From Methanospirillum stamsii (lineage in GTDB: Archaea > Halobacteriota > Methanomicrobia > Methanomicrobiales > Methanospirillaceae): a stretch of 64,000 nt of DNA. This document shows positions 55,379 through 63,963 of this stretch, in pieces (the first letter of the stretch is position 1; each line of letters starts with the position of its first letter). The translations under genes and the position numbers were made by a program. The DNA is taken from contig NZ_QGMZ01000001.1 in NCBI RefSeq assembly GCF_003173335.1, positions 1 to 64,000 on the forward strand, given 5' to 3'. Below the pieces are notes generated by a model. The model saw only the letters and a program-made list of their open reading frames with translations. It did not search any database and was not told the origin of the DNA.

Positions 55379-55654
55379 TCATTGAGGATAAACATGTGCG
55401 AAGTTATATCTATGGTATTCCGGGTATGCCTCGAACCCGTCAAGGAATGGAAATTGATTATTTGTCCAATAAATTGAAGGGGTGTAATAAAAAATTACTG
55501 TATTCCATCCTCTATCAAAAAATTTGGCATTACAAAGTTCCTCTCCGTGATGTCTAGACAAACCACCAGGGATTGAATCAGATTCTTCAGTGGTATGCCC
55601 TGCCCCTCCTGACTTTGATGAGGGAAGGGAATGCGATTTCCAGATGTTCTTCAC
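55379..55654 (-). CDS. Short ORF, possible gene fragment
   Basis: The 91-residue frame reads MKNIWKSHSLPSSKSGGAGH, with a C-terminal part rich in aromatics (FYYTPSIYWTNNQFPFLDGF). No domain is recognised. It sits in the 480-bp gap between the DUF4013-like gene and the decayed MntA. The aromatic-rich end looks protein-like but might be the residue of a larger gene. Nothing else is visible in that gap. Confidence 0.3.
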   Translation of the reverse strand: MKNIWKSHSLPSSKSGGAGHTTEESDSIPGGLSRHHGEELCNAKFFDRGWNTVIFYYTPSIYWTNNQFPFLDGFEAYPEYHRYNFAHVYPQ

Positions 55655-55855
55655 ATGAAATGGCTATGCCATGAGATCAGCTGGAGGTATAGAAATGGAA
55701 GGAAGAAAGTAGAAAGAACCTCAGTATTCAATGAATTACCTGGTACATGAGGACGTATCAATTTTTCAAGTAAAAAAAATATTCACTTAAAGTAAAGATG
55801 ATAAGAAACAGTGAACCATATGGGATTTGGAATTCTATCTCAACCCGGAGGCACC

Positions 55856-56153
55856 ATACCAGTAAACCGTTGTTTACTATTAAAGCAAAAACGGGATGCT
55901 ATTATGGTTCTTGCAAAAAAAATATGGAGTATATAATATCAGGGTATGTGGCTCTGTGGCAAGAGGAGAAGATACTGCTTTGAGTGATATTGATCTTCTT
56001 GTAGAAATGGAGCAGGGAAGAAGCCTATTATCACTTGGTGCTTTTCTCATGGATCTTCAGGATCTTCTCGGATGCAAAGTGGATGTTCTCATGGAACAGG
56101 GTCTTAAAAAACGGGTTCTGGAACGGGTTTTAAAAGAGGCAATTCCTTTATGA
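55856..56153 (+). pseudogene. mntA: MntA-like nucleotidyltransferase with frameshift in an A run
   Basis: The intact 3' part (55896-56153) has VYNIRVCGSVARGEDTALSD followed by IDLLVEMEQG, the nucleotidyltransferase core. The N-terminal part in another frame reads LKQKRDAIMVLAKK, as expected before KYGVYNIRV. The two frames join if one base is removed from the eight-A run at about 55914-55922. The expected ATG also appears replaced by ATA (55856). HepT residues follow, overlapping by ATGA. The antitoxin is probably silent, or made from an internal start. Confidence 0.6.
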
Positions 56154-56294
56154 GGGATGATAAAGACCTACTTCAGGACATTTTCGATGCAATCGAAGCA
56201 ATAGAGAAGTATACATCTCTGGGAAATGGTGGTACATGACATTCCTGTTCTGAAAAATAATATCAAAATCCTCATGAGCAAGTTTTCATCATAA
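56150..56294 (+). pseudogene. hepT: HepT toxin with large internal deletion
   Basis: The start overlaps the mntA stop (ATGA) and reads MRDDKDLLQDIFDAIEAIEK, the HepT N terminus, for 29 codons before TGA at 56237. In another frame the sequence continues VVHDIPVLKNNIKILMSKF, the HepT C-terminal helix, and ends TAA at 56292-56294. About 80 central residues, including the RX4HXY RNase motif, are missing. The toxin cannot be functional. Confidence 0.65.
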
Positions 56295-56394
56295 ATCCCC
56301 AAAAAGAGAAAGGACACATAAAGATTGGATCTACAACCAGGCTGTGTAATAATATAAGATTACTACCGATCAATATATTTCCGGATCAAAAATA

Positions 56395-56676
56395 TTATTT
56401 AATATATTCCGGATCGAAAAAGAAATTACACGTACAATGTCCGGCCTGTTCAAGCTCATGCACATGAAATGCACATGGGCAGACAAGAACCTTGTCTTTT
56501 TCTTTATCTCCGGATCGAATACGACACGGGCAGTACCGTTCCCCATACTTTTCTGACATACGGGAAAGACCTTTTATCACTGCATTTCGTTGTTTTGCAT
56601 CAGGATTCAGGACCCATCCCTTCGACCGGGAATACTCGAGAGCCCAGTTTTTAATTTCTTCTTCAGTTTCTGCCAC
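56395..56676 (-). CDS. ftrB: Ferredoxin:thioredoxin reductase, catalytic beta chain
   Basis: The 93-residue protein carries the characteristic cysteine set: RYCPCR (CPC), VLVCPCAF (second CPC) and HCTCNF (CxC). These bind a [4Fe-4S] cluster and form the redox disulfide. The enzyme passes electrons from ferredoxin to thioredoxin. Methanogen versions can work without the variable chain known in plants. The length is normal. It lies alone, about 120 bp downstream of the CofG-PurC gene on the same strand. Confidence 0.85.
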   Translation of the reverse strand: MAETEEEIKNWALEYSRSKGWVLNPDAKQRNAVIKGLSRMSEKYGERYCPCRIRSGDKEKDKVLVCPCAFHVHELEQAGHCTCNFFFDPEYIK

Positions 56677-56798
56677 AGGATCTCCCTTCTATCTCTTAAA
56701 CCCGCACTCACTTCAATATAATGGATCGCAGATGAGAAAAATTCAAAATTTTGGTGAATACCTTTCGGGAGTGAATGATACTCCACCCTATACCGTAG

Positions 56799-58496
56799 TT
56801 ATACCCCGGCTCCCGGAATGATTCGGTTAAGCACATTCCGGTATGCAGTGATAACATCTCCTTTGTCAAACCGGTACACATCCTTGTCAAATGATTCACC
56901 GGTCTTCTTATCCCAGAGCCGCATGGAGTCCATGCTTACCTCATCACCAAGGAAAATCTTTCCCCCTGCTTTTCCAAACTCAAGCTTAAAGTCTACAAGA
57001 CGGATTCCACACTCATCAAAAAACCGGGATAACACAGTATTTACCCGAAGTGCCATCTCCTTCACCTGTTTGAGTTCATCAGCATTTAGAATATGAAGCA
57101 CCTGGATTAGATCATCATTGATCATCGGGTCTCCCCGTTCATCATCCTTGTAATCTGTGGTCACTATAGGCCAGTCAAGAACGGTCCCTTCAGTTACCGG
57201 ATATTTCTTTGTCATTGAACCGGCAGCAACATTCCGGACGATAACCTCAAGAGGAATCATCGTAAGACGCCGGACAATCATGGTATCGGGGGAGTTCATC
57301 CGGATATAATGAGTAGGGATACCCTCCGACTCAAGCATCTTCATAAAAAACTCGGATGCGGTAGCGTTCAGTTTTCCCTTATCAGTAAACTGGTCGTGCT
57401 TGACTCCATTGAATGCAGTCATGTCATTTCTGAAGACGACAATCAATTCATCAGGGTTTTCGCTTGCAAACACTGATTTTGCTTTCCCCTTGTACAGGGG
57501 TTCTGCCGGTATCACGAATGTACCTCTCGTATGTATTTTGTTCTCAAGACAGATGATACGATCCCCAAGTCTTTCATGAAACCATCCTTTCCGGATATAC
57601 TGAGGATAGATACACAGACGTTCACGCAGTGTATATCCGGCGGTTAACGTTACCAGTTCATCAAAAGCAGGCCATGGGTGCTCAGGATTTACATAGTCAA
57701 TTGTCACCGGGGAAATCCCGCCAAGATCAGTAACTCCACATGGCAGAATTTCTGCAGCATCTGCAAGATTGGGAGGAATCTGAATCGCGATATCAGAAGG
57801 AAGAATTTCTTTTGCCATCCGAACCGTATCCTGCATATCCTGAAGGGTTGCACCCGGAAAAGAACTCATATCTGTTCCGGGTTTTGGACAGAAATTCTGG
57901 ATAATAATCTCCTGAATATGTCCATACTTCCGGTGCAGGGCAGCAATAACCTCTAACGATTCCCTCCGGTCAGCGATAGTCTCCCCGATTCCAAGTAAAA
58001 TTCCGGTAGTAAACGGAATTTTCAGTCTTCCGGCATCCTCTATCATGGCAATCCGCCGGCTTGGGACTTTTCCCGGACAGTTCCGGTGAGCAGGAATATC
58101 TGCGGTTGTCTCCAGCATCAGACCCATACTGGCATTCACATCAGACAGATACCTCATCTCATCAGCGGTCATAATTCCGGCATTGGTATGAGGGAGAAGA
58201 CCCAGACGAAGGGCCTCTTCAGCCATGTTATGACAGTATTCAAGGATGGATGAGTACCCGTACCTCTCAAGAAAAGGCATAAATCCTGCCACTTCTTCAG
58301 GATGTTCTCCGAAAGTGAAGAGTGCTTCCGTGCACCCGGCCTCAGCTCCGCGCTTTAGTATTCTCATAACCTCTTCAGGTGAAAGAACACACCCCTCTCC
58401 GGGCGGGCGACGGAAGATACAGTACCCGCACGCATTTCTGCAGACAAAGGTAAGCGGCAGAAAAACATTCCGCGAATACGTGATTACCGGTGACAT
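56799..58496 (-). CDS. cofG-purC: CofG-PurC fusion: FO synthase radical SAM subunit and SAICAR synthetase
   Basis: One uninterrupted 565-codon frame. Residues 1 to about 322 are CofG: VCRNACGYCIF holds the radical-SAM cysteines C19, C23 and C26, and QNFCPKPGTDM and CIYPQYIRKGWF are family-like. Residues from about 333 are PurC: LYKGKAKSVF, MTAFNGVKHDQF, EVIVRNVAAGSM, VDFKLEFG and LGDEVSMDSMRLW. CofG with CofH makes FO for coenzyme F420; PurC makes SAICAR in purine synthesis. Both parts look full length. No stop or start divides them, although an internal start could also make PurC alone. Divergent cofC is 79 bp away. Confidence 0.9.
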   Translation of the reverse strand: MSPVITYSRNVFLPLTFVCRNACGYCIFRRPPGEGCVLSPEEVMRILKRGAEAGCTEALFTFGEHPEEVAGFMPFLERYGYSSILEYCHNMAEEALRLGLLPHTNAGIMTADEMRYLSDVNASMGLMLETTADIPAHRNCPGKVPSRRIAMIEDAGRLKIPFTTGILLGIGETIADRRESLEVIAALHRKYGHIQEIIIQNFCPKPGTDMSSFPGATLQDMQDTVRMAKEILPSDIAIQIPPNLADAAEILPCGVTDLGGISPVTIDYVNPEHPWPAFDELVTLTAGYTLRERLCIYPQYIRKGWFHERLGDRIICLENKIHTRGTFVIPAEPLYKGKAKSVFASENPDELIVVFRNDMTAFNGVKHDQFTDKGKLNATASEFFMKMLESEGIPTHYIRMNSPDTMIVRRLTMIPLEVIVRNVAAGSMTKKYPVTEGTVLDWPIVTTDYKDDERGDPMINDDLIQVLHILNADELKQVKEMALRVNTVLSRFFDECGIRLVDFKLEFGKAGGKIFLGDEVSMDSMRLWDKKTGESFDKDVYRFDKGDVITAYRNVLNRIIPGAGV

Positions 58497-58575
58497 CGTA
58501 CCAGTGCTTTATGCATGGGATCCATATGGTGGTTTTGAGTCAGACAGTTGATGTCGATCCTTTTTTCCATTCCTG

Positions 58576-59238
58576 ATGGCAACGTTTGTTTCAAAGATGC
58601 GAATACCTGTAGTTATACCATATAAACCAATAAACCCAAAGACCCGTCTTTCCTGTATCCTGACAGATGAAGAACGACAGAACTTTGCATATATGATGCT
58701 CCGCGATGTCGTTGATGCGGTGAAAGATGCCGGGTGCTTTCCGCTCATCCTCGCAACCGCACCAGTAGAGCTTGATGATGTACCGGTTCAGATCCTTGAA
58801 GAAGGGCTCAATGAAACTATAAACGGATTTTGTGAGGGAAATGATGACCCTCTTGCTATTGTCATGGCAGATCTTGCTCTTGCAGACCGGTCATCTATCA
58901 TCTCCCTTCTCACTTCAGGAGGGGATCTCGCGATTGCTCCCGGCCGGGGAGGAGGAACCAACGCTATCTATGTCAGGTCAGCAAAGACATTCAAGGCCCA
59001 GTATTATGGAATGAGTTATGAAAAACATGTAAAATATGGTAATGACAACAGCCTGATGATAAAAATTATCGATTCATTCAGGCTGTACTGTGATATTGAT
59101 GAGCAGGACGATCTCATCGAGGTGTTTATCCATAATCAGGGCCATTCCAGGGACTGGCTTGTCGGGCATGGTTTTGAAATTGCCATGAAAAAAAGCAGAA
59201 TCGGGGTAAAAAGGCCCGGTTTTTCTCTTTCAGACTGA
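58576..59238 (+). CDS. cofC: 2-Phospho-L-lactate guanylyltransferase
   Basis: The 220-residue protein reads RIPVVIPYKPINPKTRLSCI, the start of the CofC nucleotidyltransferase fold, followed by AIVMADLALADRSSI (metal-binding Asp) and AIAPGRGGGTNAIYVRS. CofC activates 2-phospho-L-lactate with GTP for the lactyl part of F420. Divergence from cofG, which makes the FO part, supports the call. ATG at codon 8 (58597, MRIPVVIPY) is a likely alternative start. It converges with the DUF296 gene. Confidence 0.88.
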   Translation: MATFVSKMRIPVVIPYKPINPKTRLSCILTDEERQNFAYMMLRDVVDAVKDAGCFPLILATAPVELDDVPVQILEEGLNETINGFCEGNDDPLAIVMADLALADRSSIISLLTSGGDLAIAPGRGGGTNAIYVRSAKTFKAQYYGMSYEKHVKYGNDNSLMIKIIDSFRLYCDIDEQDDLIEVFIHNQGHSRDWLVGHGFEIAMKKSRIGVKRPGFSLSD

Positions 59239-59700
59239 TACAGGGTCAGGAAGCATCATCGCAGTCTTTTCATCAGGAACAACCGGAATATCGATTCCGA
59301 GAAATTCCATGATGACCGCTTCAATAATAATATAAACTTCAGCAGTCTCCCGAAGGCATCCGGTAAGGGCTTTTCCTCCCCTTCCGGCAGATACATGAAG
59401 GTGAATTGCCGGGCCATCATCTCCTGACCGGATAAATCCGGTCCCGATTACTTCATGGGCCAGACCAATATCTTCACGATGAGGATCCGGAGGCAGAACA
59501 TCTTCTTTTGGCCCGGTGACAAGAGTTCCCTTCTTTACCGCTCCGATAAGATGAATAACACCTGACCGGATCTCATTTTCCCGGACAAATGAATTGATAA
59601 TTTTTATCGGATCTTCACCATGTTCAATGTGCAGGTAAAATACCCGGCCTGCTGTTCCGGCTGCATATTTCATACCCACAGGTTGACCCTTAAGGTACAT
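59230..59700 (-). CDS. DUF296/PPC-domain protein
   Basis: The 156-residue protein contains FYLHIEHGEDPIKIINSFVR, IHLIGAVKKGTLVTGP and HLHVSAGRGGKALTGCL, the PCC/DUF296 fold with conserved metal-type His residues (HLHVS and Gly-rich neighbours). In plants this domain is joined to AT hooks; prokaryotic stand-alone versions are of unknown role. The start lies 15 bp from the end of the GT2 gene on the same strand, so they may be co-transcribed. Confidence 0.78.
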   Translation of the reverse strand: MYLKGQPVGMKYAAGTAGRVFYLHIEHGEDPIKIINSFVRENEIRSGVIHLIGAVKKGTLVTGPKEDVLPPDPHREDIGLAHEVIGTGFIRSGDDGPAIHLHVSAGRGGKALTGCLRETAEVYIIIEAVIMEFLGIDIPVVPDEKTAMMLPDPVSV

Positions 59701-59715
59701 CAGGGATGTGGTAGG

Positions 59716-60450
59716 TCAGGTCTTTTTCCCATCACCCGGAATTGCCGGATCAATCCCATAATCCCTCCGGGTATATGAATATTTATCAGAAATGCCTCCC
59801 TGAAGCACAATATAATACCACTCGTAAATTGTCTTCCAGAATCCGAATTCGTGATACCGCCGAAAATCAAATCCGACTTTCATATCCGGGGCAAATTTCA
59901 CTGCACCTTCTTTTCGCATCCGGACTGCAATCTCAAGGTCATCACCGGCATCCATGATCCGATACATCCCGGCACGCAGGAGTGCAGCTTTTCTAAAAGC
60001 AGTATTACATCCGAGTGTATAGTAATACAATCGTGAATGGGCACCAAGCCGAATCAGACCGTTAAAAAGAAGGGCATATCTCCGGTCAGTTTCAGTTTTT
60101 TCAATGGGAATTACCGGACCGAAAGAAAGGACCACATCCGGATTTGAGAATGCCCCGATTGCTTCTTCCACCCAGTTCGGCGCAACAATGCTGTCAGCAT
60201 CGGTTGTTGCAACCAGGTCGTACTGTGCCCGGAGAAACCCGTCATTTCTTGCTCCAGCCACCCGGGAGGACTCCTGGATAAAGACCTGGTCTGCATATTT
60301 TTCTGCAATATCGCGGGTTTTATCCTTTGAACCTCCATCCACGACTATGAGTTCATACCGGTCACGGGGAATGGTCTGGTTTGTCAGTGCAATAAGGCTT
60401 CTTTCGATACGTTTTTCTTCGTTATATGCGGGAATTACAATCGATATCAT
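59716..60450 (-). CDS. Glycosyltransferase family 2
   Basis: The 244-residue GT-A enzyme begins MISIVIPAYNEEKRIERSLI and has the donor-binding ELIVVDGGSKDKTRDIAEKY. The metal-binding DXD-like motif is VATTDADSIVAPNWVEEA, and GDDLEIAVRMRKEGA follows near the active site. Processive or dolichol-linked transfers are common. The gene is divergent from a flippase-like membrane protein, 117 bp apart. Together they suggest glycolipid or glycan export. Confidence 0.85.
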   Translation of the reverse strand: MISIVIPAYNEEKRIERSLIALTNQTIPRDRYELIVVDGGSKDKTRDIAEKYADQVFIQESSRVAGARNDGFLRAQYDLVATTDADSIVAPNWVEEAIGAFSNPDVVLSFGPVIPIEKTETDRRYALLFNGLIRLGAHSRLYYYTLGCNTAFRKAALLRAGMYRIMDAGDDLEIAVRMRKEGAVKFAPDMKVGFDFRRYHEFGFWKTIYEWYYIVLQGGISDKYSYTRRDYGIDPAIPGDGKKT

Positions 60451-60567
60451 AAAGCAGAAAATTACCTAAGTCAGATAGAATACTTATATACTGATATCCC
60501 CTTACATAGAAGGTTTACCAATAATACCATTTCTGAACATAAATTTATCATCTGGAGCTGAAAAATC

Positions 60568-61638
60568 CTGAAACTCTCATCCCGCACCCTGTTTGCTATC
60601 TCATTACTCTTTAGTTTCTCTGTAATAGTGCTGGTTTTTGCGACAACATTTACCGAAGAGACCATCGGTTACATCCTTTCGTTTAATATTTTCTTTCTCC
60701 TTTTAGCGATAGGATTCCGAATTCTGGCCCTGATACTCTGGGGACTAAGGATTGTTCTGATGTCCCGGTCACTTGGTTACCGAGTAGGTCTCTTATATTC
60801 TCTGAATATGGTATTAGCTGGGCTCCTTGCAGGAACGATTACTCCGGGTCAGGCTGGCGGTGAACCGGTGAGGGTGCATGAACTCTTCAGGGCCGGAGTA
60901 AAGATTGGGGATGCAACTGCGGTTGTCATTATGGAACGGGTTCTTGATGGAATTATTCTCACCATCATGGGAATTATCATCATGCTCATGACAAGAGAGA
61001 TGTGGAGCACTTTTAGCACCAGTCTTATCATCCTCATCATTGTTGCCTGGGTATTTCTCATGAGTTTTCTCTTTATCCCCTTCCTTGCAATCAGGTACCC
61101 ATCCAAAATGAAATACCTCATCCTCCGTTTCATTTCATGGATAACCGGAAAACTTTCAAAGACAAGACTTTCATCATCCAGGATCTGTGCCTGTGCCGAT
61201 ACAGAAATTGATAATTTTTTTGAGAGCATCACCCGGTTTACCGGATCATCCGGATGGGGGCTTATTGCAGGGGGAGGAGCAACGGCTCTCTTCTGGATTA
61301 CCGAATTTTTGGTAGCCTCAGTCATCCTGATGGGCCTTGGACTTGAGCCGTATATCGTCCTCTCATTCTTCTTCCAGATCCTGATAGCAATTATCATGAT
61401 GATACCAACAACACCCGGATCATCAGGTATCACAGAATTATCCACATCATCCCTCTATGCTCTTATCGTTCCGGCCGGAATGCTCGGAATATTTGTCCTG
61501 CTCTGGCGGTTTGTTACATTTTACCTGAATATTATCCTGGGGACGATAGCAGGCATGTTTATCGTCCACCGGGAGATTAAAACCAGGGCAGATAATAATG
61601 AAGAAGAACAGGAAGAAGCAGAACCAGAGACTAAGTAA
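60568..61638 (+). CDS. Flippase-like membrane protein, LPG synthase TM/AglD family
   Basis: The protein has about eight membrane helices. The family motif TPGQAGGEPVRVHELFRAGV lies near the middle, followed by AVVIMERVLDGIIL and TTPGSSGITELSTSS. The annotated-type GTG at 60628 would cut the first helix (LFAISLLFSFSVIVLVFATT). The frame is open upstream to CTG 60568, two codons after an in-frame TGA, with GGAG ten bases before it. No ATG, GTG or TTG lies between. The family includes AglD-associated and MprF-like flippase domains. A glycan-lipid transport role is inferred from the adjacent GT2. Confidence 0.78.
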   Translation: MKLSSRTLFAISLLFSFSVIVLVFATTFTEETIGYILSFNIFFLLLAIGFRILALILWGLRIVLMSRSLGYRVGLLYSLNMVLAGLLAGTITPGQAGGEPVRVHELFRAGVKIGDATAVVIMERVLDGIILTIMGIIIMLMTREMWSTFSTSLIILIIVAWVFLMSFLFIPFLAIRYPSKMKYLILRFISWITGKLSKTRLSSSRICACADTEIDNFFESITRFTGSSGWGLIAGGGATALFWITEFLVASVILMGLGLEPYIVLSFFFQILIAIIMMIPTTPGSSGITELSTSSLYALIVPAGMLGIFVLLWRFVTFYLNIILGTIAGMFIVHREIKTRADNNEEEQEEAEPETK

Positions 61639-61656
61639 AAGAGGTGACGAAGAAAT

Positions 61657-62376
61657 TTAAATCCGGTTTGCTGCCACAGATGCAGAAACAGGGGATTCTG
61701 ATACCGGGAACGATGCCTTTTCCCACCGGTCAAGGACTTCAGAACCCTCAATGAATGCAAGATTGTGCCGGTGTGCATATCTCATTGCATCTTCCTTGGA
61801 GAGGGCATACCCGGATTCATCGTCAAGCATCTCACAAATTGTTATGGTTGGGTTAATTCCCGCCATTTCGGCCATGGCAACTGAGAGTTCGGTCTGACCA
61901 TGCCGCTGGGAAAGGAGCTTTTCTGCTGCAATCAGGATGGGCATGTGTCCGGGAGTCCGGAACTGCTCCTTGAAAGATGGTCGTTCTCCACTCAGAACCG
62001 CCTGAACTATTTCTGCGATAGAGGTCACCGTCTTTGTCCGGTCACGGTCAGTAATTCCGGTAAAGGTATCGCGGTGATTTACCCATAGTGAGAAGGACGA
62101 ATTATTAGAAGGATCGTACGGGATGTCTCCGAGTTTTTCGACCATGGCACAATTCCGGAGGACTTCCCGTGCAAAGGGAAGACCTAAGGTTTGTGCTGCA
62201 AGGAACGGAATTGCAGTGCAGATAAGCCCACCGGCTTCATTTCTCATCCGGCAGATATCCGGAGCGGTTATCATATCCGAACGGATGGCGAGATCTGTTT
62301 CACGTTCACGGTCATCAAAATCATACAGCAGGACCATTTCACCCTGCCTGAGTGCAGAATATGCGTCAATATTCAT
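61657..62376 (-). CDS. ribB: 3,4-Dihydroxy-2-butanone 4-phosphate synthase
   Basis: The 239-residue protein has the RibB core: MVLLYDFDDRERETDLAIRS with acidic metal ligands, NEAGGLICTAIPFLAAQTLG, FTGITDRDRTKTV, and RTPGHMPILIAAEKLLSQRHG with the conserved His. It converts ribulose 5-phosphate to the four-carbon precursor of riboflavin. Its ATG overlaps the ribK stop by 4 bp. Length and single-domain structure fit archaeal RibB, without the GTP cyclohydrolase part. Confidence 0.92.
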   Translation of the reverse strand: MNIDAYSALRQGEMVLLYDFDDRERETDLAIRSDMITAPDICRMRNEAGGLICTAIPFLAAQTLGLPFAREVLRNCAMVEKLGDIPYDPSNNSSFSLWVNHRDTFTGITDRDRTKTVTSIAEIVQAVLSGERPSFKEQFRTPGHMPILIAAEKLLSQRHGQTELSVAMAEMAGINPTITICEMLDDESGYALSKEDAMRYAHRHNLAFIEGSEVLDRWEKASFPVSESPVSASVAANRI

Positions 62377-63038
62377 AATGTCACCTCTATTGATACTTCA
62401 TCCCCGTCTTCAAGAGAGAACCTCTTTCGAAGCCCTTCAGGGGAGATAATTTCAAGGAGTTCTTCCGGGTAATGAGTCCGGCCAGGAATGACAATTCCAC
62501 ACGGAACATCCCGAAAAAAACAGGGCAGACATTTAACATTCCCAAATGTCCTGCCTTCTGATTCAAACCCCTGGGCTATCTTCCAGTCAGCTCCGGAGAG
62601 TCGTTTTCGCTGGAGTGTTGAAGTCTGATGTAGTCTGACGTTCAGGGTTCCGGGAAAGGGAGTAAACCCAAGTAATCCCTGAAACTGATCAGTGTACTTA
62701 GGAAGGCTCATATAATATGCACCTTCACCAAGTCCGGACTGGACTATCCCGCAAAGAATAATGGTCTTTTCCTGTCTGCCAAACAGCCGGTAATAATCAC
62801 AGTATTCCTGCCGGAGTGCATCTTCTCCGGTATTTGTAATGGTTACCTGTTGTCCGTCGGTTCCAAGCACCCGGGTTATCAGTTGCTGCTGCTCTAACGA
62901 GCGTAATCTTCGGGATGCGGTCTGGGGACTAAAGCCTAATTCGGATCCAAGACTTAATGTTTTGAGGAAAACAGGAGCATTCAGACCACCCATGAGGGCA
63001 ATCCGTTTGATACATTCCAGATCCTCCGGAGCAACCAT
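62373..63038 (-). CDS. ribK: CTP-dependent riboflavin kinase with N-terminal HTH
   Basis: The 221-residue protein has a winged-HTH of about 85 residues (SLGSELGFSPQTASRRLRSL). The archaeal riboflavin kinase domain (about 95-221) follows, with GEGAYYMSLPKYTDQFQGLL, GFTPFPGTLNVRL and IVIPGRTHYPEELLEIISP. It uses CTP to make FMN. The HTH probably regulates riboflavin genes, so the protein may be both enzyme and repressor. It forms an operon with ribB. The start is 174 bp from a divergent YkgJ-type gene. Confidence 0.92.
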   Translation of the reverse strand: MVAPEDLECIKRIALMGGLNAPVFLKTLSLGSELGFSPQTASRRLRSLEQQQLITRVLGTDGQQVTITNTGEDALRQEYCDYYRLFGRQEKTIILCGIVQSGLGEGAYYMSLPKYTDQFQGLLGFTPFPGTLNVRLHQTSTLQRKRLSGADWKIAQGFESEGRTFGNVKCLPCFFRDVPCGIVIPGRTHYPEELLEIISPEGLRKRFSLEDGDEVSIEVTL

Positions 63039-63212
63039 ATAATATCATATCTGGGATGGATCCTATTAATGTGTTTCCATATATGGAAGAGATCCCACAA
63101 ATGGAAGGTGAGGTATCACTGGTCATCGGGGAGATTCAGATTTTACTTTGAAAAGATAATAGATATGGAGTAGTTGTAAACGTCTGGATAAAAACGCTGA
63201 TCCGGGATAATA

Positions 63213-63503
63213 ATGAAAGATATTTGCAATAGATGTGGGTATTGCTGCAGTTACATGGCCGATGTTTTTGGTATTGTGGAGCAGACGGGCCCCTTTGAAT
63301 ACCGGATACAGTATCTTATAACCGGAGTAGAGCAGATTGTCACCATCGATCCGGATAAAAAAGATCTTTTTACCAATACGACCATCCACGATAAACGTCC
63401 ACTTGCATGTCCCTTTCTCCGATTTGATGGTGATAACCTTGCTGTCTGCACCGTTCATCAAACAAGAACGGATCTCTGCCGGATGTATTTTTGTGGGAGA
63501 TAA
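63213..63503 (+). CDS. YkgJ-family cysteine-cluster protein
   Basis: The 96-residue protein begins MKDICNRCGYCCSYMADVFG, the CxxCxxCC motif of the YkgJ family, with further cysteines in RPLACPFLRF, AVCTVHQTRTDLCR and YFCGR. These probably bind zinc or an Fe-S cluster. The family is widespread and of unknown role. The length is at the short end for the family. The minus-strand 63534-63656 ORF runs toward it. Confidence 0.82.
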   Translation: MKDICNRCGYCCSYMADVFGIVEQTGPFEYRIQYLITGVEQIVTIDPDKKDLFTNTTIHDKRPLACPFLRFDGDNLAVCTVHQTRTDLCRMYFCGR

Positions 63504-63533
63504 TCTAAATTCTTACTCCCACCCGACCCCGAG

Positions 63534-63656
63534 TCAGTTGAGCTGCTGCTCCAGATCTCCAGCATGCCAGACATCGTCAGCATCATAATATCCTTCAAGA
63601 ATATGCCAAAGGTTCAGACAGAGCGGGCAGCGGATCTTCTTCTGCTCCGGATCCAT
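63534..63656 (-). CDS. Small ORF with a CPLC zinc knuckle
   Basis: The 40-residue frame reads MDPEQKKIRCPLCLNLWHIL and ends DLEQQLN. The CPLC pair and His nearby resemble half of a zinc ribbon. An open frame extends about 30 codons upstream without a start. The product is plausible as a small conserved protein but unproven. Confidence 0.4.
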   Translation of the reverse strand: MDPEQKKIRCPLCLNLWHILEGYYDADDVWHAGDLEQQLN

Positions 63657-63801
63657 CAGAAATTCATCCGGACGGAGAGAATCCCTACTCCATACTATAA
63701 TGCTATTGCCCGAGAATCCGGATGAGGATACCGAAATCTCCTTTTGCAGAGATCAGATTCACAGGAGATTGATAACATATCAGAACTAATAGGAATATAC
63801 T

Positions 63802-63963
63802 ATGACTGGCGAAGGAATTACGAACGCCCCCGCTGCCCTAAAAGATCCAGTCTCGTACCCGATACCTCCCAGTTCAAGCCTTACCAACCGGATTTATGGG
63901 GTATTTCAGATTCAGGACGAATCAGTAATTGAAGAGATTGCTGAAAGTGACATCCTTGAATAA
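63802..63963 (+). CDS. Small ORF, 53 residues, function unknown
   Basis: ATG 63802 follows AGGA at 63791-63794 with seven bases between, a good ribosome site. The frame reads MTGEGITNAPAALKDPVSYP and ends with an acidic helix, SVIEEIAESDILE. No family is recognised. Pro-rich and acidic halves look protein-like. It may be the first gene of a transcript leaving the window. Confidence 0.4.
   Translation: MTGEGITNAPAALKDPVSYPIPPSSSLTNRIYGVFQIQDESVIEEIAESDILE

Noticed and set aside
60849-61445. Minus-strand ORF of 198 codons opposite the flippase-like gene
   Set aside because: The plus-strand frame has family motifs and membrane helices. The antisense product has repetitive Met/Ile runs, typical of a shadow.
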